DNA of 64,000 bases from Ignavibacteria bacterium (GTDB lineage: Bacteria; Bacteroidota; Ignavibacteria; Tepidaquicellales; Tepidaquicellaceae): the NCBI GenBank assembly GCA_028714695.1, contig JAQTLX010000015.1, positions 33,250 through 97,249 on the forward strand, read 5' to 3'. The number at the start of each line of letters is the position of its first letter. Position 1 is the first letter of the stretch. Under the pieces are notes generated by a model that was not told where the DNA came from, did no database searches, and saw nothing but the letters and a program-made list of their open reading frames with translations. Positions 9,644 through 18,230 of the stretch are shown here, in pieces. The translations under genes and the position numbers were made by a program.

Positions 9644-11791
9644 ATGAAACAAATAATACAATACCAGAAAACCGGAGAAATGAAAGTCGATGAATTGCCC
9701 GTACCTCAACTGAAAGACGGTTACGTACTTGTTGAAAATTATTTTTCGCTTATTTCTTCAGGTACGGAACGCACCTCCGTGGAAACAGCGAAAGCATCGA
9801 TGATGGGTAAAGCAAGGTCTAGACCGGATTTGGTGAAACAGGTTATCGAAAGCGCAAAGAAAGAAGGTTTGAAAGCCACATGGGATAAAGTACAAAACAG
9901 GCTGGACAATTATAAGGAACTTGGATATTCGTGTGCAGGAATTGTAAGAGATTCAGCCTGCAGTGAATTCAAACCCGGGGACAGAGTTGCTTGCGCAGGC
10001 GCCGCTGCTAATCATTCGGAATTTGTTCTCGTTCCAAAAAACCTTACCGCAAGAGTTCCTGATAATGTATCTTTTGAAGATGCAGCATTCACAACTCTTG
10101 GCGCAATCGCTATGCAGGGTGTCAGACAGGCCGATTTGAGACTTGGTGAAAAAGTTGCTGTCATCGGTCTTGGACTGCTTGGTATTATTACTGTGCAGTT
10201 GTTGAAAGCAAGCGGCTGTAAGGTTATAGGTCTGGATATAAACGACAATAATTTTCAAATCGCGGAAACCCTGGGCTGTGACTTAACTGCATTATGCAAT
10301 GAAGAATCGGTTAAACTGGTTGAATCTTTTACCGATGGATACGGAACCGATGCGGTTATTATCACTGCCTCCTCAAAATCGAACGAACCGGTTGAACAGG
10401 CATTACAGTTCGCAAGACGGAAATCGAATATCGTAGTCGTAGGTGCAGTAGGAATGAATCTGCCCCGCTCCCCTTTTTATGAAAAAGAAATTAATTTGAA
10501 AATTTCATGCTCGTATGGACCCGGAAGGTATGACAGAGAATATGAAGAATACGGCATTGATTATCCTTTCGAATATGTCAGATGGACAGAAAAAAGGAAT
10601 ATGCTTTCGGTTCTCGAATTGCTTTCTGAAAACAAAATTAGTTTTACTCCTCTGGTGTCACACAAATTTAACATTAGAGACGGTTTACTCGCGTACGATT
10701 TAATAACCGGTAAAACAGACGAAAAATATCTGGCGGTTTTACTTGATTACGGCAAAGGGAAGAATGATGATAAATCTAATATTATCATTAAAGAAAAAAC
10801 GACTTTTAAAACAACTGACCTGCTAAAGACGAATATAGGTTTAAAAGTTGAAAATATAGTCGCAGGATTTATTGGCGCCGGTAATTTCGCACAATCGTAT
10901 TTATTACCCGTACTGAAATCCCGGAATATTAGGCTGAAGACTGTTGTTACTTCAAAACCCGTTAACGCATCTTCCGTAAAAGATAAGTTCGGATTTGAAT
11001 TTTGCGGCACTAATGCTGACATGATATTCGATGACAAAGAAATCAATACAGTGTTCGTTGCCTCGAGACATGACTCACACGGTAATTATGCAATTCGGGC
11101 GCTCAAATCCGGGAAGCATTTATTTATTGAAAAGCCGCTTGCAATAAGCGAAGCAGATATTGAAACAATTAAAGAATTGTATCCAGACACAGGGCTGAAT
11201 TTGTTTGTAGGCTTTAACCGAAGATTCTCTAAATCATTTAAGGATATAAAAAAGTTTTTCGACAATTCAAAGGAGCCGAAAATCATTACGTACAGAGTTC
11301 ATGCTGGCTTTATTTCGTCATCTCACTGGATTCAGGATTCGAATCAGGGCGGCAGAATTACGGGAGAAGGATGTCATTTCATTGATACAATGCAATATCT
11401 TACCGATTCCATCCCTGTTTCTTTTTATGCTGCCTCCATACGTTCCACTAACTCAGCAACTAACAATTCGGATAACGCCTGTATCGTGATTAATTTCGCC
11501 GATGGTTCGGTCGGGAACCTTCTGTATCTTTCAAACGGAGATTCCTCCGTTGGAAAAGAATACTGCGAAGTTTTCTCGGGCGGAAAGACAGCCGTCATGA
11601 ATAATTTTTCTGAGAATATTTATTTTGAAAACGGAAAAAGAACTTCTAAGAAATATGACGGTAAGAAAGGTCATAAGGAAGAACTTCTTCATTTCATCAG
11701 TGTTTTAGAGGGCAAAGAAAAACCTTCTTTGAATTTTAACTCTTTAATTTTAACATCAGGTCTGGCTGTTATGATACAAAAGTCACTTTGA
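9644..11791 (+). CDS. bi-domain oxidoreductase (medium-chain dehydrogenase fused to Gfo/Idh/MocA)
   Basis: A 715-residue fusion of two NAD(P)-dependent dehydrogenases. Residues 1 to about 370 form a zinc-type alcohol dehydrogenase fold with a nucleotide-binding loop VAVIGLGLLGIITVQLLKA. Residues from about 405 form a Gfo/Idh/MocA domain starting VAGFIGAGNFAQSYLLPVL and containing the family EKP motif (LFIEKPLAIS). This architecture is recurrent in exopolysaccharide clusters and is presumed to act on a nucleotide-sugar or glycan carbonyl; the exact reaction is not established. It is preceded by a 29-nt spacer and followed closely by the toroid-fold gene, an arrangement I recall as common for this family. 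Confidence 0.88.
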   Translation: MKQIIQYQKTGEMKVDELPVPQLKDGYVLVENYFSLISSGTERTSVETAKASMMGKARSRPDLVKQVIESAKKEGLKATWDKVQNRLDNYKELGYSCAGIVRDSACSEFKPGDRVACAGAAANHSEFVLVPKNLTARVPDNVSFEDAAFTTLGAIAMQGVRQADLRLGEKVAVIGLGLLGIITVQLLKASGCKVIGLDINDNNFQIAETLGCDLTALCNEESVKLVESFTDGYGTDAVIITASSKSNEPVEQALQFARRKSNIVVVGAVGMNLPRSPFYEKEINLKISCSYGPGRYDREYEEYGIDYPFEYVRWTEKRNMLSVLELLSENKISFTPLVSHKFNIRDGLLAYDLITGKTDEKYLAVLLDYGKGKNDDKSNIIIKEKTTFKTTDLLKTNIGLKVENIVAGFIGAGNFAQSYLLPVLKSRNIRLKTVVTSKPVNASSVKDKFGFEFCGTNADMIFDDKEINTVFVASRHDSHGNYAIRALKSGKHLFIEKPLAISEADIETIKELYPDTGLNLFVGFNRRFSKSFKDIKKFFDNSKEPKIITYRVHAGFISSSHWIQDSNQGGRITGEGCHFIDTMQYLTDSIPVSFYAASIRSTNSATNNSDNACIVINFADGSVGNLLYLSNGDSSVGKEYCEVFSGGKTAVMNNFSENIYFENGKRTSKKYDGKKGHKEELLHFISVLEGKEKPSLNFNSLILTSGLAVMIQKSL

Positions 11792-11809
11792 ATATTATTT
11801 CGATTGCTG

Positions 11810-13006
11810 ATGGATAAAAAGATTCTTGCTTGCACCGTTAATCTGGAAAATTATATTTCTGCAGAACAATACAAGGGCTTTGATCCGTACGACGGATTGA
11901 TGTCGCCAATCTTTAAACTTCCGCTGCTCCGAAGCAGCAAAAAAATCCGATTTATATCACAGCAATTAATAAAGAAATCCCCTCTCAATTTACGTCCTGC
12001 CATCGGGATTAAAAAAGGATACAATCCGGTAACACTGGGTCTTTGCATTCAGGCTTATTCTTATATTTTACAAAGTTATGACCAATTCGCTGATATTCAA
12101 AGCAAAGATTACTTTAAATTAAAAATAGACTTTCTTATCAAAGAATTATTAAGACTATCAACAAAAGGTTTCGATGGTATTTGCTGGGGATACGATTTTC
12201 ACTGGGAAGCGAGACATGCAAGCAATCCGGCTTATTCTCCAACGGTTGTTGCAACAGGTTTCATTACTAATGCTCTGTTCGAATATTTCAAATATTCGAA
12301 TGACAAAGATGTTTTCAGTATTTTAGAAAGTTCTTCTGCCTTTGTTATGAATAATCTGAATAGATATGCCGAAGGCGGTAAATTCTGTTTTTCATATTCC
12401 CCATCCGATAAACAGATAGTATATAATGCCACAATGAAAGCAGCAAGATTGCTCTCACAAGTATATTCGGTAAACGGTGATAAGGCTTTATTAGACGCGG
12501 CACGAAATACGGTAGGTTTTGTAATCGAAAACCAGAGAAACGACGGGTCATGGGGATATTCCAAAGGTGATAACAGGGATTGGACAGATAATTTTCATAC
12601 AGGATATATACTTGATTGTCTTGACGAATATATTAAAAACACGAGTGATAATAGTTATATATCCCAACTCACAAAAGGCGCTGAATTTTATTCTAATAAC
12701 TTCTTCGCGGATGCAACAAATGGAAGCCGTGAATATCTCATACCAAAATACTATAACGATTTTTTATACCCTATAGACAGTACAGCAATTGCTCAGTCAA
12801 TATTAACTCTTTGCAGGTTTGGATTTACTGAAAAGGCTGAAAGAGTAATTAACTGGACGCTGGATAATATGTACGACAACAAAGGATATTTTTTCTACAG
12901 GAAATACAAACACTGCACAAACAGAACATCATTTATGCGCTGGTCGAATGCCTGGATGCTGCTTGCTCTGTCGTTTTACGTGAACAAACAAAATAAATCC
13001 AAATAA
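11810..13006 (+). CDS. alpha/alpha-toroid protein of polysaccharide clusters
   Basis: A protein of about 398 residues made of repeated helical hairpins, with aromatic motifs typical of (alpha/alpha) toroid glycan enzymes: GFDGICWGYDFHWE, NQRNDGSWGYSKGD and SFMRWSNAWMLLAL. No signal peptide is seen, so it is probably cytoplasmic. Sequences of this family are found beside bi-domain oxidoreductases and heparinase-like genes; a lyase or epimerase-like role on a uronate is possible but not shown. A TTG at 11804 precedes an ATG at 11810 in the same frame, and I prefer the ATG. It ends 3 nt before the DUF354 gene. Confidence 0.65.
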   Translation: MDKKILACTVNLENYISAEQYKGFDPYDGLMSPIFKLPLLRSSKKIRFISQQLIKKSPLNLRPAIGIKKGYNPVTLGLCIQAYSYILQSYDQFADIQSKDYFKLKIDFLIKELLRLSTKGFDGICWGYDFHWEARHASNPAYSPTVVATGFITNALFEYFKYSNDKDVFSILESSSAFVMNNLNRYAEGGKFCFSYSPSDKQIVYNATMKAARLLSQVYSVNGDKALLDAARNTVGFVIENQRNDGSWGYSKGDNRDWTDNFHTGYILDCLDEYIKNTSDNSYISQLTKGAEFYSNNFFADATNGSREYLIPKYYNDFLYPIDSTAIAQSILTLCRFGFTEKAERVINWTLDNMYDNKGYFFYRKYKHCTNRTSFMRWSNAWMLLALSFYVNKQNKSK

Positions 13007-13009
13007 ATA

Positions 13010-14029
13010 TTGATCTGGTTCGATTTAGATAACTCACCACATGTACCGATATTCAGACCTATATTCTCGGAGTTGGAGAAAAGAGGTATAAAATTTATTG
13101 TCACTGCAAGGGATTTCGCCCAGACTAAGGATTTACTTGATTTTTGGAATATAGAATATACTCTGATAGGAAAACACGGCGGTAAAAGCAAATTCGGAAA
13201 ATTGAGAAACCTTATCACAAGGGCCTTTCAATTGCGAAACTTTATCAAAAACAAAGATGTAAAACTGGCGGTCAGCCACGGTTCAAGAACACAAATAATC
13301 GCCGCAAAATTATTAAAGATTCCTTCACTACTAATGCTGGATTATGAATATACGGAAACAAAAATATTCAATCTCTTTGCAACAAAATTATTAATACCTG
13401 AATTTATACCCGACGAAAGGCTGATTGGCGCAGGATTTAAAATGAAAAAAGTTATAAGATATGGGGGTTTTAAAGAGGAAATATATTTGCAAAGTTTCAT
13501 TCCTGATTTAAATTTCCGTAAGTCACACGATATTCCCGAGAATAAGATATTAGTTATTATACGCCCGCCGGCGCTTTTAGGTAATTATCACGACCCGAAG
13601 AGCGAAAAACTATTTGTGGAAGCAATAAAATATTTTGCAAAAAACGAAAATACTTTTATTTTAGTAATCAGCCGTACTAAAGAAGACCGTACTTTGATAA
13701 AGAATTATATTGCCTCCGGGAACTTTCGTTTCCTTGAACATGCCGTGGACGGGCTGCAGTTATTGTATGCCGCTGATATTACTTTAAGCGGAGGCGGAAC
13801 TATGAATCGCGAATCTGCTCTTCTGGGAACACCGACTTACAGTATTTTTACAGGGAAAAGACCATATCTGGATGAATACCTTTCCGATAAAGGCGATTTG
13901 AAATTCATTGATACTGTTGATGATATAAAATATATTTGTATCGATAAAAAAAAGTTATGTAATTTTACTTCTACACAAAATCTGTCTAAAAGAATTACAG
14001 ATATTATCTGTGATCAATCAAAATATTAA
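13010..14029 (+). CDS. DUF354 family protein (GT-B-like fold)
   Basis: A 339-residue DUF354 (PF04007) protein. The N terminus MIWFDLDNSPHVPIFRPI is the hallmark of the family (D-x-x-N-x-P-H). The C-terminal half has ADITLSGGGTMNRESALLGTP, a UDP-GlcNAc epimerase/GT-B-type donor loop. The family is structurally related to WecB-type 2-epimerases and GT-B transferases, but its reaction is not firmly established. It starts with TTG at 13010, 3 nt after the toroid gene, which suggests coupled translation. Confidence 0.8.
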   Translation: MIWFDLDNSPHVPIFRPIFSELEKRGIKFIVTARDFAQTKDLLDFWNIEYTLIGKHGGKSKFGKLRNLITRAFQLRNFIKNKDVKLAVSHGSRTQIIAAKLLKIPSLLMLDYEYTETKIFNLFATKLLIPEFIPDERLIGAGFKMKKVIRYGGFKEEIYLQSFIPDLNFRKSHDIPENKILVIIRPPALLGNYHDPKSEKLFVEAIKYFAKNENTFILVISRTKEDRTLIKNYIASGNFRFLEHAVDGLQLLYAADITLSGGGTMNRESALLGTPTYSIFTGKRPYLDEYLSDKGDLKFIDTVDDIKYICIDKKKLCNFTSTQNLSKRITDIICDQSKY

Positions 14030-14043
14030 ATCCGGAGGAATGA

Positions 14044-15156
14044 TTGAAAGTACCGTTTGTTGACCTAAAAACTCAGTATAATTCTATCAAAGAAGAAGTA
14101 GGTGCGGCTATAAATGAAGTTCTCGATAATACGGCATATATTTTAGGAAAATCCGTGTATAATTTCGAGGATAAATTTGCAAAAGCGCACGGATTAAAAC
14201 ATTGTTTCGGCGTATCGTCCGGTACGGATGGTAATCATCTTGCCATATGGTCACTCGGTATATCGGCAGGAGATGAAGTAATAATTCCCGCTAACACTTT
14301 TATTGCCACTGCTTGGGGTACTACTTTGTGCGGCGCAAAACCAGTATTCGCAGACTGCCATCCGGATAGTTACAATATTGATGCATCTAAAATCGAAAAT
14401 TTAATTACTCCGAATACAAAAGCAATTGTTGCAGTTCATCTTTATGGACAACCTGCCGATATGGATGAATTAAAAAAAATAGCAGCAAGGCACAATATTC
14501 ATCTTGTAGAAGACTGCGCTCAGGCGCATTTGTCTGAATATAAAGGAACCAGAGTCGGCAGTTTCGGAATTACATCTTCATTTAGTTTCTATCCGGGAAA
14601 AAATCTCGGAGCCTACGGCGAAGGCGGGGCAGTTTGCACTAATGATGATGAAATTGCATCGAAATTAAAAATGATGAGAGAACACGGTTCCCATGAAAAA
14701 TATACGCATCTTGTTTACGGTCATAATTACAGAATGGAGGGCATTCAGGGAGCAGTACTCGGAGTTAAAATGAATCACATTGAAAAATGGACCGAAGAAA
14801 GACGCAGCGCGGCATCATTATACAAAAAGTATTTCAAAGATATTCCTGAAGTAATTCTTCCCAAGGAAATGGATTATTCCAAACACGTATACCATCTATT
14901 TGTAATAAGGACAACTTCATCGGAGATTAGAAACAAACTGCAGGCGTATTTATCCGAAAAAGGTATTGCGACAGGGCTACATTATCCAATACCACTGCAT
15001 TTGCAGCCGTGCTTCAGCCATTTAAATTATAAAAAAGGCGATATGCCTGTATCGGAAAATTTAGCCGATTGCGGTCTGTCTCTTCCTATTTATCCGGAAT
15101 TATCGGAAGAACAAATAATTTATATCAGCGATTGTGTTAAATCATTTTACAACTGA
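14044..15156 (+). CDS. DegT/DnrJ/EryC1/StrS aminotransferase
   Basis: A 370-residue PLP-dependent sugar aminotransferase. It begins TTG-AAA-GTA (MKVPFVDLKTQY) 8 nt after a clear GGAGG, which sets the start even though an out-of-frame ATG lies at 14040. Family motifs: SGTDGNHLAI phosphate loop, VEDCAQAHLSEY with the cofactor aspartate, the Schiff-base lysine in SFYPGKNLGAYGEGGA, and GLHYPIPLHLQP near the C terminus. It transfers an amino group from glutamate to a 3- or 4-keto nucleotide sugar. With the dehydrogenase at 16710 and acetyltransferase at 17749 it resembles the WlbA-WlbC-WlbB route to UDP-2,3-diacetamido uronic acids (inference). Confidence 0.9.
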   Translation: MKVPFVDLKTQYNSIKEEVGAAINEVLDNTAYILGKSVYNFEDKFAKAHGLKHCFGVSSGTDGNHLAIWSLGISAGDEVIIPANTFIATAWGTTLCGAKPVFADCHPDSYNIDASKIENLITPNTKAIVAVHLYGQPADMDELKKIAARHNIHLVEDCAQAHLSEYKGTRVGSFGITSSFSFYPGKNLGAYGEGGAVCTNDDEIASKLKMMREHGSHEKYTHLVYGHNYRMEGIQGAVLGVKMNHIEKWTEERRSAASLYKKYFKDIPEVILPKEMDYSKHVYHLFVIRTTSSEIRNKLQAYLSEKGIATGLHYPIPLHLQPCFSHLNYKKGDMPVSENLADCGLSLPIYPELSEEQIIYISDCVKSFYN

Positions 15157-15163
15157 ATGACAA

Positions 15164-16594
15164 ATGAAATACCCCGGATATAAATATTTTTATGCTGCAT
15201 TCGATTTTATAATTCTGATATCATCATTACTTATATCACATGAATTATATTACCGTTTCTTTACAGATAAATATATGTCTCTGACGCATCTTATTTTTGC
15301 AGACTATCTGGTATTCATTATTTCCGGCATTATTTTCATTCTAATATTTCAGTATTTCCACCTTTATAAGATAAATATTTTTCTTACCCGTGCATTGCAA
15401 CTAAGTTTGATTGTTAAATGCCAGTTATATGGTGTGCTTGCAATGGTTTTGTTGTCTTTTTTTACAAAAATTTCATCAATATCCGATTCCCGATTATTTA
15501 TAGGGATTTTTTTCAATGTGTCACTTATACTTTTTATTCTGCTCCGCGTATTTACTTTGCAGTTAATTTATGCCAACCTGCTGGGAAATAATATTTTCAG
15601 AAAAAGGATACTTATAATCGGAGCGGGAAAATCCGCACTGCTGTTTGCACAGAAACTTTCATTTGAAAACATTCTCGGAATTGAAATAATAGGTTTCCTT
15701 GACGACAGTTTGCCGGCAGGAGAAGTAGTTTTTAATAAATTAAAAGTGCTGGGTAAAATTGATGATATTAAAAGGATAAAAGAAGAAAACGATTTCAATG
15801 AAGTATCTATTTGCATCGACAAAATTGACATGGAAAGGTTATTGAACATAATTGATAAATGCAAGAATCTGAACATTTATGTTAAAGTTACTTCAGACCT
15901 GTTCGGTATTATTCCTCAGAAAATGTTTGCCGAAGAATATTATGATATACCTGTTATAGATGTATCGACAAAAATTAATTTCACTATCTATTCTGTTTTT
16001 AAGAGAATTATTGATTTTACTGGCGCACTTTTAGGAGTTATACTGCTTTCGCCGTTTTTTATTGTTATTTCGTTCATTATTAAACTGACGTCAAAAGGTC
16101 CGATAATATTCAAACAAGTTAGAGTTGGTAAAGACGGATTATATTTTAATTTTTTCAAATTCAGATCCATGACTATAGTCGACAGCGATGATAAAGCCAG
16201 GCAAAATGAAATGATACAATTTATGAAAGGAAACGGCAAAGGCGAAAAAGTAGTAAACAAAAACAGAGTTACTCGTATTGGAAAATTTTTGAGAAAATAT
16301 TCACTTGATGAGTTACCTCAGTTGTTTAACGTGCTTAAGGGACAAATGAGCCTTGTCGGACCCCGCCCGTGTTTGCCTTACGAATATGATAATTATGACG
16401 AATGGCAGAAAAGAAGACTTTCTGTATTGCCCGGATGTACAGGTTTATGGCAGGTTTCAGGCAGAAGTGAAGTAAATTTCAGCGATTCGGTTATAATGGA
16501 TTTATATTACATCAACAATGTTTCACCCTGGTTAGACCTTCAACTTATCTTCAAAACCATTCCGGTAATGATTTTAGCCAAAGGCGGTAAATAG
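15164..16594 (+). CDS. polyprenyl-phosphate hexose-1-phosphate transferase (polyPHPT)
   Basis: A 476-residue initiating enzyme of polysaccharide assembly that moves a sugar-1-phosphate from UDP-sugar to undecaprenyl phosphate at the inner membrane. Four N-terminal membrane helices (to about residue 125) are followed by a CoA-binding-like Rossmann domain (ILIIGAGKSALLFAQKL), a membrane re-entrant helix, and the catalytic bacterial sugar transferase domain with KFRSM, SLDELPQLFNVLKGQMSLVG, GPRP and LPGCTGLWQVSGRS. Length and order match WcaJ/EpsL-type proteins. It lies 7 nt downstream of the aminotransferase and apparently closes the first operon. Confidence 0.92.
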   Translation: MKYPGYKYFYAAFDFIILISSLLISHELYYRFFTDKYMSLTHLIFADYLVFIISGIIFILIFQYFHLYKINIFLTRALQLSLIVKCQLYGVLAMVLLSFFTKISSISDSRLFIGIFFNVSLILFILLRVFTLQLIYANLLGNNIFRKRILIIGAGKSALLFAQKLSFENILGIEIIGFLDDSLPAGEVVFNKLKVLGKIDDIKRIKEENDFNEVSICIDKIDMERLLNIIDKCKNLNIYVKVTSDLFGIIPQKMFAEEYYDIPVIDVSTKINFTIYSVFKRIIDFTGALLGVILLSPFFIVISFIIKLTSKGPIIFKQVRVGKDGLYFNFFKFRSMTIVDSDDKARQNEMIQFMKGNGKGEKVVNKNRVTRIGKFLRKYSLDELPQLFNVLKGQMSLVGPRPCLPYEYDNYDEWQKRRLSVLPGCTGLWQVSGRSEVNFSDSVIMDLYYINNVSPWLDLQLIFKTIPVMILAKGGK

Positions 16595-16709
16595 CCGTTT
16601 CATTTCTTATTCTTAAACATTTCAACGATATTACCTTTAAATCAATATTTTGCTTTTTCGTTTTTTCTTATTTCTAAATAGACTATTTTTTAGAAAAAAA
16701 GAGGGCTAA

Positions 16710-17708
16710 ATGCGCGCAGTTATCATTGGAGCCGGTTATTGGGGACCTAATCTGATAAGGAATTTCTCTGCAAATAATAATATCGATAAAGTACTCGTTT
16801 ACGATATTAATAAATCTCGAACTGATTTCATTCACAAGAAATTTCCTAATGTTACGATACTGGAATCCGAAAATGATATTTTAAAATCCGATGATATAGA
16901 TATCGCAGTTATTGCTACACCAGTGGACAAACATTTCGAACTTGCATTTAAAGCGCTCGAAAACGGGAAACATGTCTGGGTTGAAAAACCTTTCACCGCC
17001 AATACTAAACAGGCGTCTATTTTAAATGAACTTGCGTATAAGAAAGGTCTCAATATATTTGTTGATCATACTTTTATATATACCGGGGCCGTGAGAAAAA
17101 TGAAATACATTATCGATAAAAATGAACTGGGAGATATAATGTATTTCGATTCCGTAAGAATTAATCTGGGCTTGTTCCAATCGGATGTTAATGTTATTTG
17201 GGACCTGGCACCGCACGATCTTTCGATTATGTTTTACCTGCTTGATAAAAAGCCCGTGTCCGTAACTGCTAACGGTATAGCGAATTATTACGACCATGAA
17301 AACGTAGCGCATATCTCAATATATTTTGAGAATAATTGTTTCGCGCACTTTCATGTCAACTGGACTTCTCCCGTGAAAATCAGAAGAATGCTTGCCGGCG
17401 GCACAAAAAAAATGCTTGTATTTGATGATATGGAAAACTCTGAGAAAATTAAAGTGTATGACAGCGGTATCGATATTAAGGAAAAAGAAGGAATTTACAA
17501 TGCCCTCGTGCAATACAGGATTGGAGATATGTATTCGCCGAAACTTGTTCAGACTGAAGCACTAACATTAGGTGTTGAGGAATTTATTAATTCAATTATT
17601 GATAAAAGGAAACCCCTGACAAACGGCGATGACGGATACAACGTGGTCAGAATTCTTGAAGCAGCGGATGAATCAATCAAGCAAAAAGGCAAACTGATTA
17701 CACTATAA
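16710..17708 (+). CDS. Gfo/Idh/MocA family sugar dehydrogenase
   Basis: A 332-residue NAD(P)-dependent dehydrogenase. Rossmann motif VIIGAGYWGPNLIRNF at the N terminus, the family lysine in HVWVEKPFT (about residues 88-96), and DLAPHDLSIMFYLL around the catalytic histidine. It is preceded by a 115-nt gap and a GAGGG ribosome site, so it may have its own promoter. The neighbouring hexapeptide acetyltransferase makes oxidation of a UDP-amino-sugar uronate at C3 (WlbA/WbpB-like) a good guess, although this GYWGPN subfamily is distinct from classical WbpB. Confidence 0.85.
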   Translation: MRAVIIGAGYWGPNLIRNFSANNNIDKVLVYDINKSRTDFIHKKFPNVTILESENDILKSDDIDIAVIATPVDKHFELAFKALENGKHVWVEKPFTANTKQASILNELAYKKGLNIFVDHTFIYTGAVRKMKYIIDKNELGDIMYFDSVRINLGLFQSDVNVIWDLAPHDLSIMFYLLDKKPVSVTANGIANYYDHENVAHISIYFENNCFAHFHVNWTSPVKIRRMLAGGTKKMLVFDDMENSEKIKVYDSGIDIKEKEGIYNALVQYRIGDMYSPKLVQTEALTLGVEEFINSIIDKRKPLTNGDDGYNVVRILEAADESIKQKGKLITL

Positions 17709-17748
17709 ATATAAACTGTAAAAAACCGGTATACTTACGATCAATAAA

Positions 17749-18219
17749 ATGGAAAAAAAGAATATTAATAACGTCGAACTCGGAAAAGATGTGAAGATTT
17801 TTGATTTTGTCAATCTCTACGGCTGCAAAATCGATGATAATTCAAAAATCGGTACTTTTGTTGAAATTCAGAAAAACGCTTCCGTTGGTAAGAACTGTAA
17901 GATATCATCCCACACTTTCATCTGCGAAGGCGTTCACATAGGAGATAATGTTTTTGTCGGGCATAACGTTACTTTCATTAACGACAAATATCCGCGTTCT
18001 ACAAACGAAGACGGTTCAATGCAAAATGAAACTGATTGGAATGTTGTTGAAACAATCGTGAAGAAAGGTGCCTCGATAGGTTCGTCATCAACAATACTTT
18101 GCGGAGTGACAATCGGCGAAAACGCTATCGTAGGCGCTGGCGCCGTTGTTACTAAAGATGTGCCAGCAAATACGGTAGTTGCAGGAGTCCCGGCAAAAAT
18201 CATCAAAAAAATCAAATAA
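17749..18219 (+). CDS. left-handed beta-helix acyltransferase (WlbB/WbpD-like)
   Basis: A 156-residue hexapeptide-repeat acetyltransferase. Repeated [LIV]-G-x4 turns run from residue 10 to 145, interrupted by the loop [15 protein letters not shown], which in WlbB/WbpD-type UDP-3-amino-uronate N-acetyltransferases contributes to substrate binding. The C-terminal [12 protein letters not shown] is the normal cap. It probably forms a trimer and uses acetyl-CoA in the cytoplasm. It is 40 nt downstream of the dehydrogenase and converges, 11 nt apart, with the BatA gene; no terminator is visible between them. Confidence 0.87.
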   Translation: MEKKNINNVELGKDVKIFDFVNLYGCKIDDNSKIGTFVEIQKNASVGKNCKISSHTFICEGVHIGDNVFVGHNVTFINDKYPRSTNEDGSMQNETDWNVVETIVKKGASIGSSSTILCGVTIGENAIVGAGAVVTKDVPANTVVAGVPAKIIKKIK

Positions 18220-18230
18220 GAAAATATCCA

